Below are positions 33,431-42,381 of a stretch of 64,000 nt of DNA, piece after piece. The stretch comes from JAFAGX01 sp035623255 (GTDB lineage Bacteria > Acidobacteriota > Terriglobia > Terriglobales > Acidobacteriaceae): assembly GCA_035623255.1 (NCBI GenBank), contig DASPTU010000098.1, positions 1 to 64,000 of the forward strand, given 5' to 3'. Numbering within the stretch: the first letter of the stretch is position 1; each line of letters opens with the position of its first letter. The translations under genes and the position numbers were made by a program. The notes under the pieces were generated by a model. It was not told the origin of the DNA, did not search any database, and saw only the letters and a program-made list of their open reading frames with translations.

Positions 33431-34060
33431 TTAGTCGCAATCCGGCGGCATCGCGGCGATCGCAGATTCAGAGTCACACGGTTTCTTATTCTTTGCTGGT
33501 TCGAGGCTGGATGGGCGATTGTAGCGAAGCACCCAGAGCCCCTCATTATTGGTCAAATAGATGAGACCGTGCGCGCCATCCGGGAGCAGACTGGTAACAC
33601 CGGTAAATTCCTGCAAAGTTTTGGGATTGCGCGGATCGCTAAGGTCCAGGATCCGAACCGTCTCGCTTGGGTGGTTGCTGCTGGTGATTGTCGTTGGTTT
33701 CTTCTCGGGGCTTTCTGCGATTGCCACGTCCGGGCTGACCATTTCAAGATTACCGGCCGTTGCTTGATTCGCTGCCGCAGTGCGCTTCAGCAAATTCGGC
33801 TTATCGGGCTTGGTGACATCTACAACCATGAAGCCTTGCTTTAAAGCCTGTTGCACGTAGAGATAGTGCCTCCCATTTTCTCTCTGTAGCAACATCTGAC
33901 TGCCGGTTGGTTGGGGGAGGGGAAGGTGAGCAATCACAGTTGCAGGAACATCTGTAGATTTGGGCGGCTCGTCTTTCGCGGCCGCTAGAGAAAGAACGCC
34001 TGGCGTGAGTGCCAAGGCCAGCGAAGTTCCACTAAGAATCGCGGCTCGAATAGATCCCAT
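33431..34060 (-). CDS. Secreted LVIVD/beta-propeller-like protein
   Basis: The 209-residue protein has an N-terminal signal peptide (about 1-27, cleavage near LAAAKDE) and two repeats of the kind seen in LVIVD propellers: GFMVVDVTKPDKPNLLKRT and VRILDLSDPRNPKTLQEFTG. It is too short to be a complete propeller. It ends the porin-lipoprotein-LVIVD cluster (37.9 to 33.4 kb), separated from the lipoprotein gene by about 111 bases. Likely periplasmic or surface-bound; role unknown. Confidence 0.78.
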   Translation of the reverse strand: MGSIRAAILSGTSLALALTPGVLSLAAAKDEPPKSTDVPATVIAHLPLPQPTGSQMLLQRENGRHYLYVQQALKQGFMVVDVTKPDKPNLLKRTAAANQATAGNLEMVSPDVAIAESPEKKPTTITSSNHPSETVRILDLSDPRNPKTLQEFTGVTSLLPDGAHGLIYLTNNEGLWVLRYNRPSSLEPAKNKKPCDSESAIAAMPPDCD

Positions 34061-34171
34061 GGTTACCCCGCACTCGTCGGATTAACGTTGTCAGGCACTA
34101 TATCACGGTGCCGCCGCGACAGAGATCGGGAGGTCCGGATCTAGCCGAGATCGGGACCTCCGGGTTCCGGG

Positions 34172-36166
34172 TTATTGTTCTGCGAAGACGCCGATACAAC
34201 CATTGCTACTTTGTGAAGTGCATATACCGCCGGCTTGCAGCGGCACAAACGCGTGATTGCTGCTCGAGTCAACTGCGACGCTGTGAGAGTTGGTATTCGT
34301 CGTAACGTTTTCCAGCCAATCGTGCGTTTTGGCATCGATCACTCCCAGAACGGGCCCATTCGGCATGTCGCGCGCCGCAAGGTAGTACCGGTTATCGCCC
34401 GGGTTGTACCAGACTTCGTCAACGCCGCCGACCTTGTCGATGGTCGCAATAATGTTGCCCGAAGTTCCGTCGATAATGTACTCGTTCGGTGAGAAGGCCT
34501 CGCCATCATGATCGGCGCAACCGACCAGGAACTCGTTGCCGGGTCCCTGAACGATGCTCGTGGGCATGCAGTTCTGCACAACAAACGTATTCACCACGAC
34601 GGGTCCGTTGGGATTGCCGAGACGCGGGTTAATCGAGTCGATGCAGCCAATGTTCGTGGCCGTGGGAATGCAGTTTCCATTGGTCTCCAGCAGCATCCCC
34701 GTGTTGGAATTCCAGGCCATGCCACCTAAACCAGCTGGCGCGATAGAACCAGCGCAATTGCTACCTGGTGTTGCCTGATTGCAAAAGGCGCCCGTCGTCT
34801 GATCAATGAGCGGCCCGTGATGGCAGGGGATGGTGAATGGAGCACCCGTGGGTAGGGTACCGAAAGCGGCAAGACCGAGCGCTGGGTCGGCATCAGCGGC
34901 CCCTCCGGAGACTCCGCTAAAAACGTGGGGGTTTGAAGGATCCGGACATGGGAAGGTCGCCCCAACGTTGTCCACTGGGACGCCAGGATTCAGTCCAACT
35001 CCGCCTGAAGCAGCGCCACCCGCGCCGTCATAGTAGACTTGCCCGATAATGCAGCTCGGCGGATTGAAGGAAGTTCCTGCCACGCCTGGATCCAACACCG
35101 GCGCCGGTCCGAACCCTGCGATCCCAACTGTTCCCGGGAGACCAGTTCCAGACCCCTGAAGGGGATATCCGAACGGCCCGCCCGGCACCGACGGGAAAGG
35201 ATAGGTTTGAGTGGCAGCACTGTATCCCGGAGGGTAAGGCCCGTATGCCAGCGTCGGTACCAGCGGCAGGCAATGACTGGTTCTGGCGACTACACCCGAC
35301 ATGTCAATAAACGTGACAAACGGCAACCCCGGGTCTCCATTAATCACAGCCAACACCTGATGGGCCGGGTCGTATGCCATTTCGTCGGCGCGGTCGTCAC
35401 CACAATCCGCGGCGGAACCGGCCTCGCCGTTCCAGGAGGCGATGCATCCCGAGATCCCCTGCGGACCATCGTAACTCCCTGAGACACCCGTCGGGATCAT
35501 GGCAATGGCAGTCGGGGGAGTGGTTGTCAGATCAAACACGGCGACGGTCGCATTGCCCACCGCCGTGAACAACGTCTTGCCGTCGGGCGTAACCTCTTCT
35601 CCGTCCGGGCCTGACATGGGGTTCACGCCGTTGGCGCGGGCAGCGCAGCATTGGGCACCAGGAAATCCGCCGAAATTGCCGTTGGGCCCGAAACCGCTGG
35701 CCAAGTGGAAGGTCGGCCCCGGAGGGGTGGCTGCGGACATATCGCTTCGGCAGCCGAAGCGGGTGAAGTTGCCGAACACGTCAACGTTCGGCGGTATAAT
35801 CGGATTCCCAGCCGCATCCTTAATACATGGACTGGCCTGGTCGCCGGCCTCCGTGACAGCATTGCTTCCCTGGATGGCATTGATGGCGATATTGTTGACC
35901 GTATCCACCACCACCACCGCCAAGCCGATACGGTCCGAAACGTAGTCGCGGTGCGTAGCTGAATTGATCCAGCTTATGTCGAAGGAGTTGAAGGGACCGC
36001 CGGGTTCGCCGGTGGGGTTGTGCTCGGGCACCGGTATGTTAAGGATATCCGCATAGCCGTCAGCTGTCGTAGTACCGCACACTGGACAACCGGCGACGTT
36101 GCCGCAGCCGCTAGCGATCACAAACAATGCGGTGAGAAGAACAGTCATCAGAATCCGGGATCTCAT
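34172..36166 (-). CDS. Large Cys-rich YncE-like beta-propeller lipoprotein
   Basis: The 664-residue protein is a lipoprotein: signal peptide plus lipobox VIASGC with Cys21. The mature part is very rich in Gly, Pro and Asn and reads as repeated blades of the YncE/NHL sort (TLFTAVGNATVAVFDLTTTPP, LAVINGDPGLPFVTFIDMSG, NEFLVGCADHDGEA, YYLAARDMPNGPVLGVIDAKT, HSVAVDSSSNHAFVP). It has 21 cysteines, starting with CGNVAGCPVCG. This Cys content suggests disulfide stabilisation or metal binding. It lies between the porin and LVIVD genes. The function is unknown. Confidence 0.82.
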   Translation of the reverse strand: MRSRILMTVLLTALFVIASGCGNVAGCPVCGTTTADGYADILNIPVPEHNPTGEPGGPFNSFDISWINSATHRDYVSDRIGLAVVVVDTVNNIAINAIQGSNAVTEAGDQASPCIKDAAGNPIIPPNVDVFGNFTRFGCRSDMSAATPPGPTFHLASGFGPNGNFGGFPGAQCCAARANGVNPMSGPDGEEVTPDGKTLFTAVGNATVAVFDLTTTPPTAIAMIPTGVSGSYDGPQGISGCIASWNGEAGSAADCGDDRADEMAYDPAHQVLAVINGDPGLPFVTFIDMSGVVARTSHCLPLVPTLAYGPYPPGYSAATQTYPFPSVPGGPFGYPLQGSGTGLPGTVGIAGFGPAPVLDPGVAGTSFNPPSCIIGQVYYDGAGGAASGGVGLNPGVPVDNVGATFPCPDPSNPHVFSGVSGGAADADPALGLAAFGTLPTGAPFTIPCHHGPLIDQTTGAFCNQATPGSNCAGSIAPAGLGGMAWNSNTGMLLETNGNCIPTATNIGCIDSINPRLGNPNGPVVVNTFVVQNCMPTSIVQGPGNEFLVGCADHDGEAFSPNEYIIDGTSGNIIATIDKVGGVDEVWYNPGDNRYYLAARDMPNGPVLGVIDAKTHDWLENVTTNTNSHSVAVDSSSNHAFVPLQAGGICTSQSSNGCIGVFAEQ

Positions 36167-36245
36167 CGAATCTCCTCCTGCAATTTCCCTACAGGACTGG
36201 GATTGATATCAGTCCTTCGCTGCTACAACGACACTCAGGTTGCCG

Positions 36246-37883
36246 CTAGAAGCGGAACTGCAATTCCTGCGTTAGTGCCACGAAATTCTGTGGCAACTGC
36301 CCGGTCACGCTGGGCTGGTGCAATTGGTCGATGTTGACGTTGAACTTGTATTTGATCCAGTAATTCAGATACCAGTTGACTCCGAACGTGATTTCGTCGG
36401 TGTGATAGTTGTATTGCGGAACGAACCCTGGTGTGTAGAAGTTGAGGAAATTAGCGGCCGGTGCATTCGCCTGAATGCCCGAATAGCGAACGCCGATTTC
36501 CCAGGCTCCCAAACCGCGTCCTCCGCCACCGGGTGTGTCAGGACCAAAGAGTGGATGCTTTACGCGTGGCGTGCCGTTTTCAGGTCGTTTTTCGCCAGTC
36601 AGCAGGTAAGTCACAGTGCCATTCCAACCTTTGGCTCCAATCCCCGGGAGGGTCAGGAATCCAAGACCACCGACCTGCTCCGATCCGACTCCGTACCGCT
36701 GCTCCTGCATCTGCACGTACTCGCCGCGTGCAGCAAACGGTCCCGTGATGTAGGTGAAGTCACCTCCGTACCGCTCGATCGGGCCGTTAATGCGGAGCGA
36801 GGGGAAGAAGGTATAGGTCTGGTCGGGAAGCAGTCCGCTGAAGCTGGTGTCGCCGGAAAGACCGCGCGACCGGCTGTGGCTGGCGGATCCGCCAAAGGCA
36901 AACTCCTTCAACCGGTTGTTTTTCGATTTTCGGAACGGGTAAAAACGTAGCCTTCCGACGAATTCCGGCTCGTTGGTTACATTGGCAGTCACGCCGTTGC
37001 GACCGTTGAACGCTCCCGCCCACCACTGGACGGTGCCACCATCAATGTCTCCGTGCAGCGTTATCCCAGGGCAGCGATAGGCGGTGCCCGGACAAGGATA
37101 GAGCAGTGACTGTAATCCGCGCTCGGTGAAGTCCAGATTGGTAGCGCCCGTCCCTCTTTCGTAGCCAAACGGTTCTTTGAATTGTCCAGCTTGGAACTGG
37201 AATTCCGGGATGATTCTGACGTTGAGATAAACATCGCGCACGATCGCGCCCGATGTCGCATTCGCGTCGGTGAGAAGGGCAAAATCGAAGTGCGATCCGT
37301 AATTGCCCTGGAAACCGAAGCGGGCGCGCCGGATCAGAAATGTATCCGCGGGAGCACCGTCACCTTTGTAGGCGCGGTGGTCGATGTCCACGTACCCATA
37401 CGGGTTGAGATTGAATTGCCCGTCTGCACTCCGAATAAAGAAGTGCTCACCATTCCAACCCGCGGTGAGGGGAGGACCGGAGTCTTTCTTGGGGGGCGTC
37501 GGAGGCTTGGCCTGGTCCAGCATGAGTGTCGTCGTCGACGGATCGGGTTCGACAAGAACAGTATTCAGCAGGTGAGCGCCAGTCGCCGATGCAGTTGCTG
37601 CAGGCGGAGCCGATGGCGAACTCACCTCGGCCACAGGCTTGATCTCGGCGGTCGAAGCGTTGTCCGCAGCCTGCGATTTGCTTTCAATCAGCTTCTGCAC
37701 CACCGCTTTCAATTGCTCGATCGTCTTCCGTTGCTCGGCGATCTCTTGCCGCAGTTGGTTCACTTCCTCTTTGCTTGCCACGGAAGACGCGGATGCGGAT
37801 GTATCCGCAGCTTGCTGAGCCTGAGCCAATGAACCGGCGACCAAAAGCGTTCCCAGCACCACATAGCTTGTTAGCGAGCGCAT
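36246..37883 (-). CDS. Outer-membrane porin (OprO/OprP-like)
   Basis: The 545-residue protein has a signal peptide (about 1-22), a coiled-coil region (about 37-65, KEEVNQLRQEIAEQRKTIEQLK) typical of periplasmic-anchored trimeric porins, a Ser/Ala-rich linker and a C-terminal beta-barrel domain ending in LQFRF, the terminal aromatic. Barrel signatures include FLIRRARFGFQGNYGSHFDFALLTD and FQAGQFKEPFGYERG. It resembles the phosphate-selective porin O/P family, but selectivity cannot be read. First gene of the envelope cluster; 511 bases separate it from the CoA ligase. Confidence 0.9.
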   Translation of the reverse strand: MRSLTSYVVLGTLLVAGSLAQAQQAADTSASASSVASKEEVNQLRQEIAEQRKTIEQLKAVVQKLIESKSQAADNASTAEIKPVAEVSSPSAPPAATASATGAHLLNTVLVEPDPSTTTLMLDQAKPPTPPKKDSGPPLTAGWNGEHFFIRSADGQFNLNPYGYVDIDHRAYKGDGAPADTFLIRRARFGFQGNYGSHFDFALLTDANATSGAIVRDVYLNVRIIPEFQFQAGQFKEPFGYERGTGATNLDFTERGLQSLLYPCPGTAYRCPGITLHGDIDGGTVQWWAGAFNGRNGVTANVTNEPEFVGRLRFYPFRKSKNNRLKEFAFGGSASHSRSRGLSGDTSFSGLLPDQTYTFFPSLRINGPIERYGGDFTYITGPFAARGEYVQMQEQRYGVGSEQVGGLGFLTLPGIGAKGWNGTVTYLLTGEKRPENGTPRVKHPLFGPDTPGGGGRGLGAWEIGVRYSGIQANAPAANFLNFYTPGFVPQYNYHTDEITFGVNWYLNYWIKYKFNVNIDQLHQPSVTGQLPQNFVALTQELQFRF

Positions 37884-38394
37884 GTTTCCTCTCCCGAGGT
37901 AAGTTGAGGCCTAACCTCCTGCCGAGACGGACGGAATGTCAGGGCAAGTAAAACGTACGACGCACGCGACGGCGGAGCGGAGAGGCGGCGCCTTCCGGTA
38001 TGAAAAGCGGACCAGTCCGTAGGGCTGCGGTGTACCACGAGTGACCGAGACTTGTCAAGTCGCGTTTTCAATTTGAGAGTGGCGCAATTTTTCCAGCCGG
38101 CGATGTCCTAGTCAGTGATGGGCATCACACATGGTCGCCCGACCTTACCATCCGGCACACGAACCCCCTTATCGTTTTGCTATTGTTCCTTAGATTTTGA
38201 TAGAAGATTTTTATCAGTGAGATCACAAGAATAATCTTGGCCTAGGGGACCACTTCGGCTAGCTTGCATACGGGTTTCGCATTTTGTCGTCTCCACCGTA
38301 CGTGCAGGATCCGCGTGGCTGGCAGCATTCTTGTGCAGGCAACAGGGGATCTCGCTCACTCGTCGAACGAATCTCAATGCGGGTATAAGATTAA
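37884..38394. other. Long divergent intergenic region between porin and CoA-ligase genes
   Basis: This 511-base region lies between the start of the porin gene and the start of the ligase gene. I see no convincing gene here; the open frames present are short and lack coding character. It contains an AT-rich stretch at about 38180-38240 and a small inverted repeat (CAAGA and TCTTG around 38228-38241). A TATAAG hexamer at 38384-38389 lies only five bases before the ligase ATG (38395), with no Shine-Dalgarno, which would fit a nearly leaderless transcript. Confidence 0.5.
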
Positions 38395-39912
38395 ATGCCT
38401 ATGACGTTAAAAGCGGTGGAGACGCTGCTGGATGTTCTGCATTTTGCGGACAGCCATACCGCCTTTGTGCTTCCTGAGCTTGAGGTACGGCTCACGTACG
38501 ACGGTCTCCGGCAGCAGGTTTTGGGGATGGCTGATGCATTAGCTTCGATGGGAATTCAGCCAGGTGATCGAGTGGCGATCGCTTTGCCTAATGGTCTCCC
38601 CGCCGTAGTAAGTTTTCTGGCAGCTTCCATCGCCGGAACGGCCGCCCCGCTGAACCCATCGTACCCTTATGAGGAGTTCCTGTTTTTTCTTCGTGATACC
38701 AGCGCCCGGCTTTTGCTCTGCCCGCCGGCAGAAGCTGAGTACGCTCGCAGTGCGGCCGCGGACTTGGGAATTCCGGTGGTTCCGGTGGAGATGAGCAGTG
38801 AAGGAGAGGTCCGCTTAACGGATGCCGCAAAGGAAATTGCAGCCAAGCCTCCAAACCCAGATGACATCGCACTGATTCTGCACACCAGCGGAAGTACGGG
38901 GCGGCCAAAGCGGGTGCCCCTCCGGCATTACAACCTGGCTGTTTCGGCGGCAAACATTGCCAATACGTACATGCTTTCGGAAGAGGACGTCTCATTGTGC
39001 ATCATGCCGCTCTATCACATTCACGGCATCATGGCCTCGACGATGGCGACGTTATTGTCCGGCGGAACAGTGGTTCTGCCCTCCAAATTCAATCCGTTGG
39101 CTTTCTGGCGCCTGGTACGAGAATACGGTGTCACCTGGTACTCGGGAGTGCCCACCATGCATAAGCTGATCCTGGCGCGCACCCGCGACCAGGTCAGCGA
39201 CTCCCGCTCGCTGCGGTTTATTCGATCGTGCAGCGCGCCGTTTTCTGCGGAGACGATTCACAAAATGGAGGAGATCTTTGGTGTGCCCTTTGTGGAGGCG
39301 TACGGAATGACCGAAGCGGCGCATCAGATGACCTCCAATCCTTTGCCTCCGCGCTGCCGCAAACCGGGTTCGGTAGGGGTGGGAACCGGGATCCGGATCA
39401 GCATCATGGATGCGTTCGGCAATCATCTTGGGACGGGACAGCGTGGCGAAGTGGTCATTCAAGGCGCGAATGTTTTTCGCGGCTACGAGAACAATCCGGA
39501 GGCCAATGCCAAATCATTTGTGAACGGCTGGTTTCGGACGGGCGATCAAGGCTTTCTGGACGAGGATTGCTACCTGCACCTGACCGGCAGGATCAAAGAC
39601 ATCATCATCCGCGGTGGCGAAAACATTGCACCTCATGAAGTCGACGAAGTGCTGCTCAAACATCCCGCAATTGCCAGCGCAGTTACGTTCGGTTTTATGC
39701 ATCCCACTCTTGGCGAGGAGGTAGCTGCGGCGGTAGTGCTGCACGAACCCGGCAGCTTGACGGAGTCCACCCTCCTGAAGTATTGCTGTGAACACATGGC
39801 CGACTACAAAGCTCCCAAGAAAATCTATTTTGTGGAAAGCATTCCGACGACGGGTACGGGGAAAATCCGGCGACGCGCAGTGGCGGCTGCGGTACTGGAA
39901 GAACAGGGATGA
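38395..39912 (+). CDS. Acyl-CoA / oxalyl-CoA synthetase-like AMP-dependent ligase
   Basis: This is an AMP-forming acyl-CoA ligase (505 aa). Core motifs are the P-loop LILHTSGSTGRPKRVPL, SCSAPFSAETIHKMEEIFG, VEAYGMTEAAHQMTSNP, RTGDQGFLDEDCYLHLTGRIKDIIIRGGENI and GTGKIRRR near the end. PLYHIHGIM, TWYSGVPTMHKLIL and TEAAHQMTSNPLPP match the oxalate-CoA ligase/AAE3-PCS60 branch rather than generic long-chain FadD. That assignment is inferred from pattern memory. No ribosome site precedes the ATG. It overlaps the ketopantoate reductase gene by four bases. Confidence 0.9.
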   Translation: MPMTLKAVETLLDVLHFADSHTAFVLPELEVRLTYDGLRQQVLGMADALASMGIQPGDRVAIALPNGLPAVVSFLAASIAGTAAPLNPSYPYEEFLFFLRDTSARLLLCPPAEAEYARSAAADLGIPVVPVEMSSEGEVRLTDAAKEIAAKPPNPDDIALILHTSGSTGRPKRVPLRHYNLAVSAANIANTYMLSEEDVSLCIMPLYHIHGIMASTMATLLSGGTVVLPSKFNPLAFWRLVREYGVTWYSGVPTMHKLILARTRDQVSDSRSLRFIRSCSAPFSAETIHKMEEIFGVPFVEAYGMTEAAHQMTSNPLPPRCRKPGSVGVGTGIRISIMDAFGNHLGTGQRGEVVIQGANVFRGYENNPEANAKSFVNGWFRTGDQGFLDEDCYLHLTGRIKDIIIRGGENIAPHEVDEVLLKHPAIASAVTFGFMHPTLGEEVAAAVVLHEPGSLTESTLLKYCCEHMADYKAPKKIYFVESIPTTGTGKIRRRAVAAAVLEEQG

Positions 39913-40883
39913 GATTTCTGATTGCGGGAGCCGGCGCCATCGGAGCTTACATTGGCGCATTGATGGCTCGCGCAGGTTTCGATGTAACCCTCTTCGCACG
40001 CGGCCCGCACCTTCAGGCCATGCGGGAACACGGCGTGCTGGTTAAGAGCTCCTCAGGTGAATTTCAGGCACACCCGAAAATTTCAGGCACGCTTAACGGC
40101 ATTGGCTCATTTGATGTGGTTTTTCTCGGAGTTAAAGCCCATAGTCTGCCGCAACTCGCTCCCGACTTAGCTTGCGTGTTGCAGGGCGACACGACGGTCG
40201 TGAGCACGCAAAACGGTATTCCCTGGTGGTTCTTCCAAGGTTTTGGCGGCGAGTGGAACAATCTCCGTTTAGAACGAGTTGATCCCGGTGGAGTGATCTC
40301 GGCGGCAATCGATTCGCGCCGGGTTTTAGGATCGATTGTTTACTTTTCCGCCGAAATCACCGCGCCGGGCGTCATTCAGCACATCGAGGGCAACCGAATC
40401 TCGCTCGGCGAGCCTGACGGAACCCGCTCCGAGCGCTCCCGGCAGATTGCCGATGCCCTGATTGCCTCCGGCTTGCGGGCCCCGGTGACGGCGCGCATTC
40501 GCAGCGAAATCTGGGTCAAGATTCTAGGCAATTTGGCATTTAATCCGATCAGCGCTCTTACGCGAGCTACCCTGGGACAAATGACAAAAGACCCAGGCGT
40601 ATGTAACCTGGCGCGACAAATTATGGGCGAAGCCGCTGACGTGGCGGCACGATTGGGATTAGAGTTACCAATCTCCATCGACCAACGAATAGCCGGTGCA
40701 GCGAAGATTGGCGAGCACAAGACGTCGATGCTCCAAGATCTGGAAGCGGGGCGGCCGATGGAGTTGGAAGCCATCGTGGGCGCGATTGTGGAGCTTGGAC
40801 AAAGAGTGGGTGTTCCAATGCCGCACACCGAGACGGTATATGCGTGCGCGAAGCTGCTGGAACAATGTCGAAATCCGGTCTAG
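39909..40883 (+). CDS. panE: 2-Dehydropantoate 2-reductase (ketopantoate reductase)
   Basis: It reduces ketopantoate to pantoate in coenzyme A biosynthesis using NADPH. The 324-residue protein has the Rossmann motif MRFLIAGAGAIGAYIGALMARAG, the LGVKAHSLPQ segment, VVSTQNGI, the catalytic Lys in RSEIWVKILGNLAFNPISALTRAT and the C-terminal HKTSMLQDLEAGRPMELEAIVGAIVELG. The last two blocks are diagnostic for the family. It is translationally coupled (ATGA) to the CoA-ligase gene, so it may be a paralogue acting on another 2-oxoacid. Confidence 0.92.
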   Translation: MRFLIAGAGAIGAYIGALMARAGFDVTLFARGPHLQAMREHGVLVKSSSGEFQAHPKISGTLNGIGSFDVVFLGVKAHSLPQLAPDLACVLQGDTTVVSTQNGIPWWFFQGFGGEWNNLRLERVDPGGVISAAIDSRRVLGSIVYFSAEITAPGVIQHIEGNRISLGEPDGTRSERSRQIADALIASGLRAPVTARIRSEIWVKILGNLAFNPISALTRATLGQMTKDPGVCNLARQIMGEAADVAARLGLELPISIDQRIAGAAKIGEHKTSMLQDLEAGRPMELEAIVGAIVELGQRVGVPMPHTETVYACAKLLEQCRNPV

Positions 40884-40914
40884 TTGCTCGTTCTTGCGGC
40901 GGAGGGTTAGAGAC

Positions 40915-42273
40915 CTACATTCCCGGCAGTTTCATGCCGGCCAGTTTCCGCGCGAAACTCGCCTTGCCCATCTGCTTGAACATTTTTCGCATCTGGGCGT
41001 ACTGACGAAGCAAATTATTGACTTCCTGGACGCTGGTTCCGGAGCCACGTGCGATTCGTTTACGCCGGCTGCCATTGATCACTTCGTGATGAATGCGCTC
41101 GTGGGCAGTCATCGAATTGATGATCGCCTCGACGCGATTAATCTGCTTCTCGTCCACTTTGTCCGCGTGCTTCTGTAAACCTGCGAATGGACCGATGCTC
41201 GGCAGCATGCCCATGATGTTCTGGATCGATCCCATCTTCTTGACTTGGCGCAGTTGATCGCGGAAATCTTCGAGCGAGAAGCCGTCCCCGGCCAGTGCAC
41301 GGCTCGCCATCTCCTGAGCTTTCTTTTTATCGACGTGTTGCTCGGCCTTTTCAATGAGAGAAAGGATGTCGCCCATTCCCAGAATGCGGGATACGATGCG
41401 GTCGGGATGAAACGGCTCCAAAGCATCATATTTCTCACCAATGCCGATGAACTTGATGGGCTGGCCAGTGACCTGTCGAATCGACAGCGCCGCACCTCCT
41501 CGTGCGTCCCCGTCCATCTTGGTGAGCACAACACCGGTCAGCGAAAGTTTTTTATGAAACTCGTCGGCCGAATTGACTGCGTCCTGGCCGGTCATGGCGT
41601 CGGCAACGAACAAAATCTCCTGCGGATTGAGAAGGCGCTTCAGCGATTGCATCTCGTCCATGAGCTGATCGTCGATGTGCAGACGTCCGGCCGTATCCAC
41701 GATGAGGACGTCACAGCCACTATTCACGGCCTCGCGACGGGCCTCTTTGGCGAGACGTTCCACCACTGCCGTGTTTGCCTCAGCCACTTCGCCTTCATAG
41801 ATATTGGCCTTTACCGATTGTGCGACAACTTTGAGTTGTTCGCGCGCCGCAGGACGGTAGACGTCCACCGAGACCAATAGGGGCCGGTGTCCGCCATTTT
41901 TCAACCAATTTGCAAGTTTGCCTGAGGTAGTCGTCTTGCCGGAGCCCTGCAGTCCTGCCATCAGCACAACGGTTGGAGGCTGCGAAGCAAATTTCAAGCG
42001 CGCGGTGTCCCGGCCGAGAGTCTCGACCAACTCGTCGCGGACGATCTTGATTACCTGCTCGCCCGGGGAAAGGGCAGTCATGACCTCCTGGCCGACCGCT
42101 TTCGCGTGGATGCGATCGATCAGCTGCTTTACGACCTTGAAGTTGACGTCTGCTTCGAGAAGTGCAAGGCGGATTTCCCGCAGCGCTTCCTGAATATTCT
42201 CGTCATTTAGGACGGCCTGGCCGCGGAGGCTCTTGAAAGCCCGTTGCAGTTTTTCCTGTAAGTTCTCAAACAT
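40915..42273 (-). CDS. ffh: Signal recognition particle protein Ffh (SRP54)
   Basis: Ffh with 4.5S RNA targets nascent inner-membrane proteins to FtsY. The 452-residue GTPase has the N domain, G-domain Walker A GLQGSGKTTTSGKLA, the DVYRPAAREQL insert, DTAGRLHIDDQLMDEM, TKMDGDARGGAALSIRQVTGQPIKFIGIGEKYDALE, and the methionine-rich M domain with SRRKRIARGSGTSVQEVNNLLRQY and MRKMFKQM. It is complete and stands alone here. No 4.5S RNA gene was recognised nearby. Confidence 0.97.
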   Translation of the reverse strand: MFENLQEKLQRAFKSLRGQAVLNDENIQEALREIRLALLEADVNFKVVKQLIDRIHAKAVGQEVMTALSPGEQVIKIVRDELVETLGRDTARLKFASQPPTVVLMAGLQGSGKTTTSGKLANWLKNGGHRPLLVSVDVYRPAAREQLKVVAQSVKANIYEGEVAEANTAVVERLAKEARREAVNSGCDVLIVDTAGRLHIDDQLMDEMQSLKRLLNPQEILFVADAMTGQDAVNSADEFHKKLSLTGVVLTKMDGDARGGAALSIRQVTGQPIKFIGIGEKYDALEPFHPDRIVSRILGMGDILSLIEKAEQHVDKKKAQEMASRALAGDGFSLEDFRDQLRQVKKMGSIQNIMGMLPSIGPFAGLQKHADKVDEKQINRVEAIINSMTAHERIHHEVINGSRRKRIARGSGTSVQEVNNLLRQYAQMRKMFKQMGKASFARKLAGMKLPGM

Positions 42274-42340
42274 GAGGAGACATCTATTTTACCAATGTAA
42301 GTGGCCGTCGATCTCTTGCCTGCCTGACGCAGTGAACAAT

Positions 42341-42372
42341 CGGGGAATGTTTAATTCGGGGAATGTTTAATA
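42341..42372. repeat. Two-copy 16-base tandem repeat
   Basis: CGGGGAATGTTTAATT at 42341-42356 is followed directly by CGGGGAATGTTTAATA at 42357-42372, one mismatch in the last base. It lies between ffh and the ICMT-like gene, nine bases before the start of the latter. It may reflect slippage or form two operator copies. Confidence 0.65.
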
Positions 42373-42381
42373 TGGTAAAAG

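Noticed and set aside
38180..38377. Possible 65-residue protein in the long intergenic region
   Set aside because: No ribosome site or coding character; the region is better explained as regulatory.
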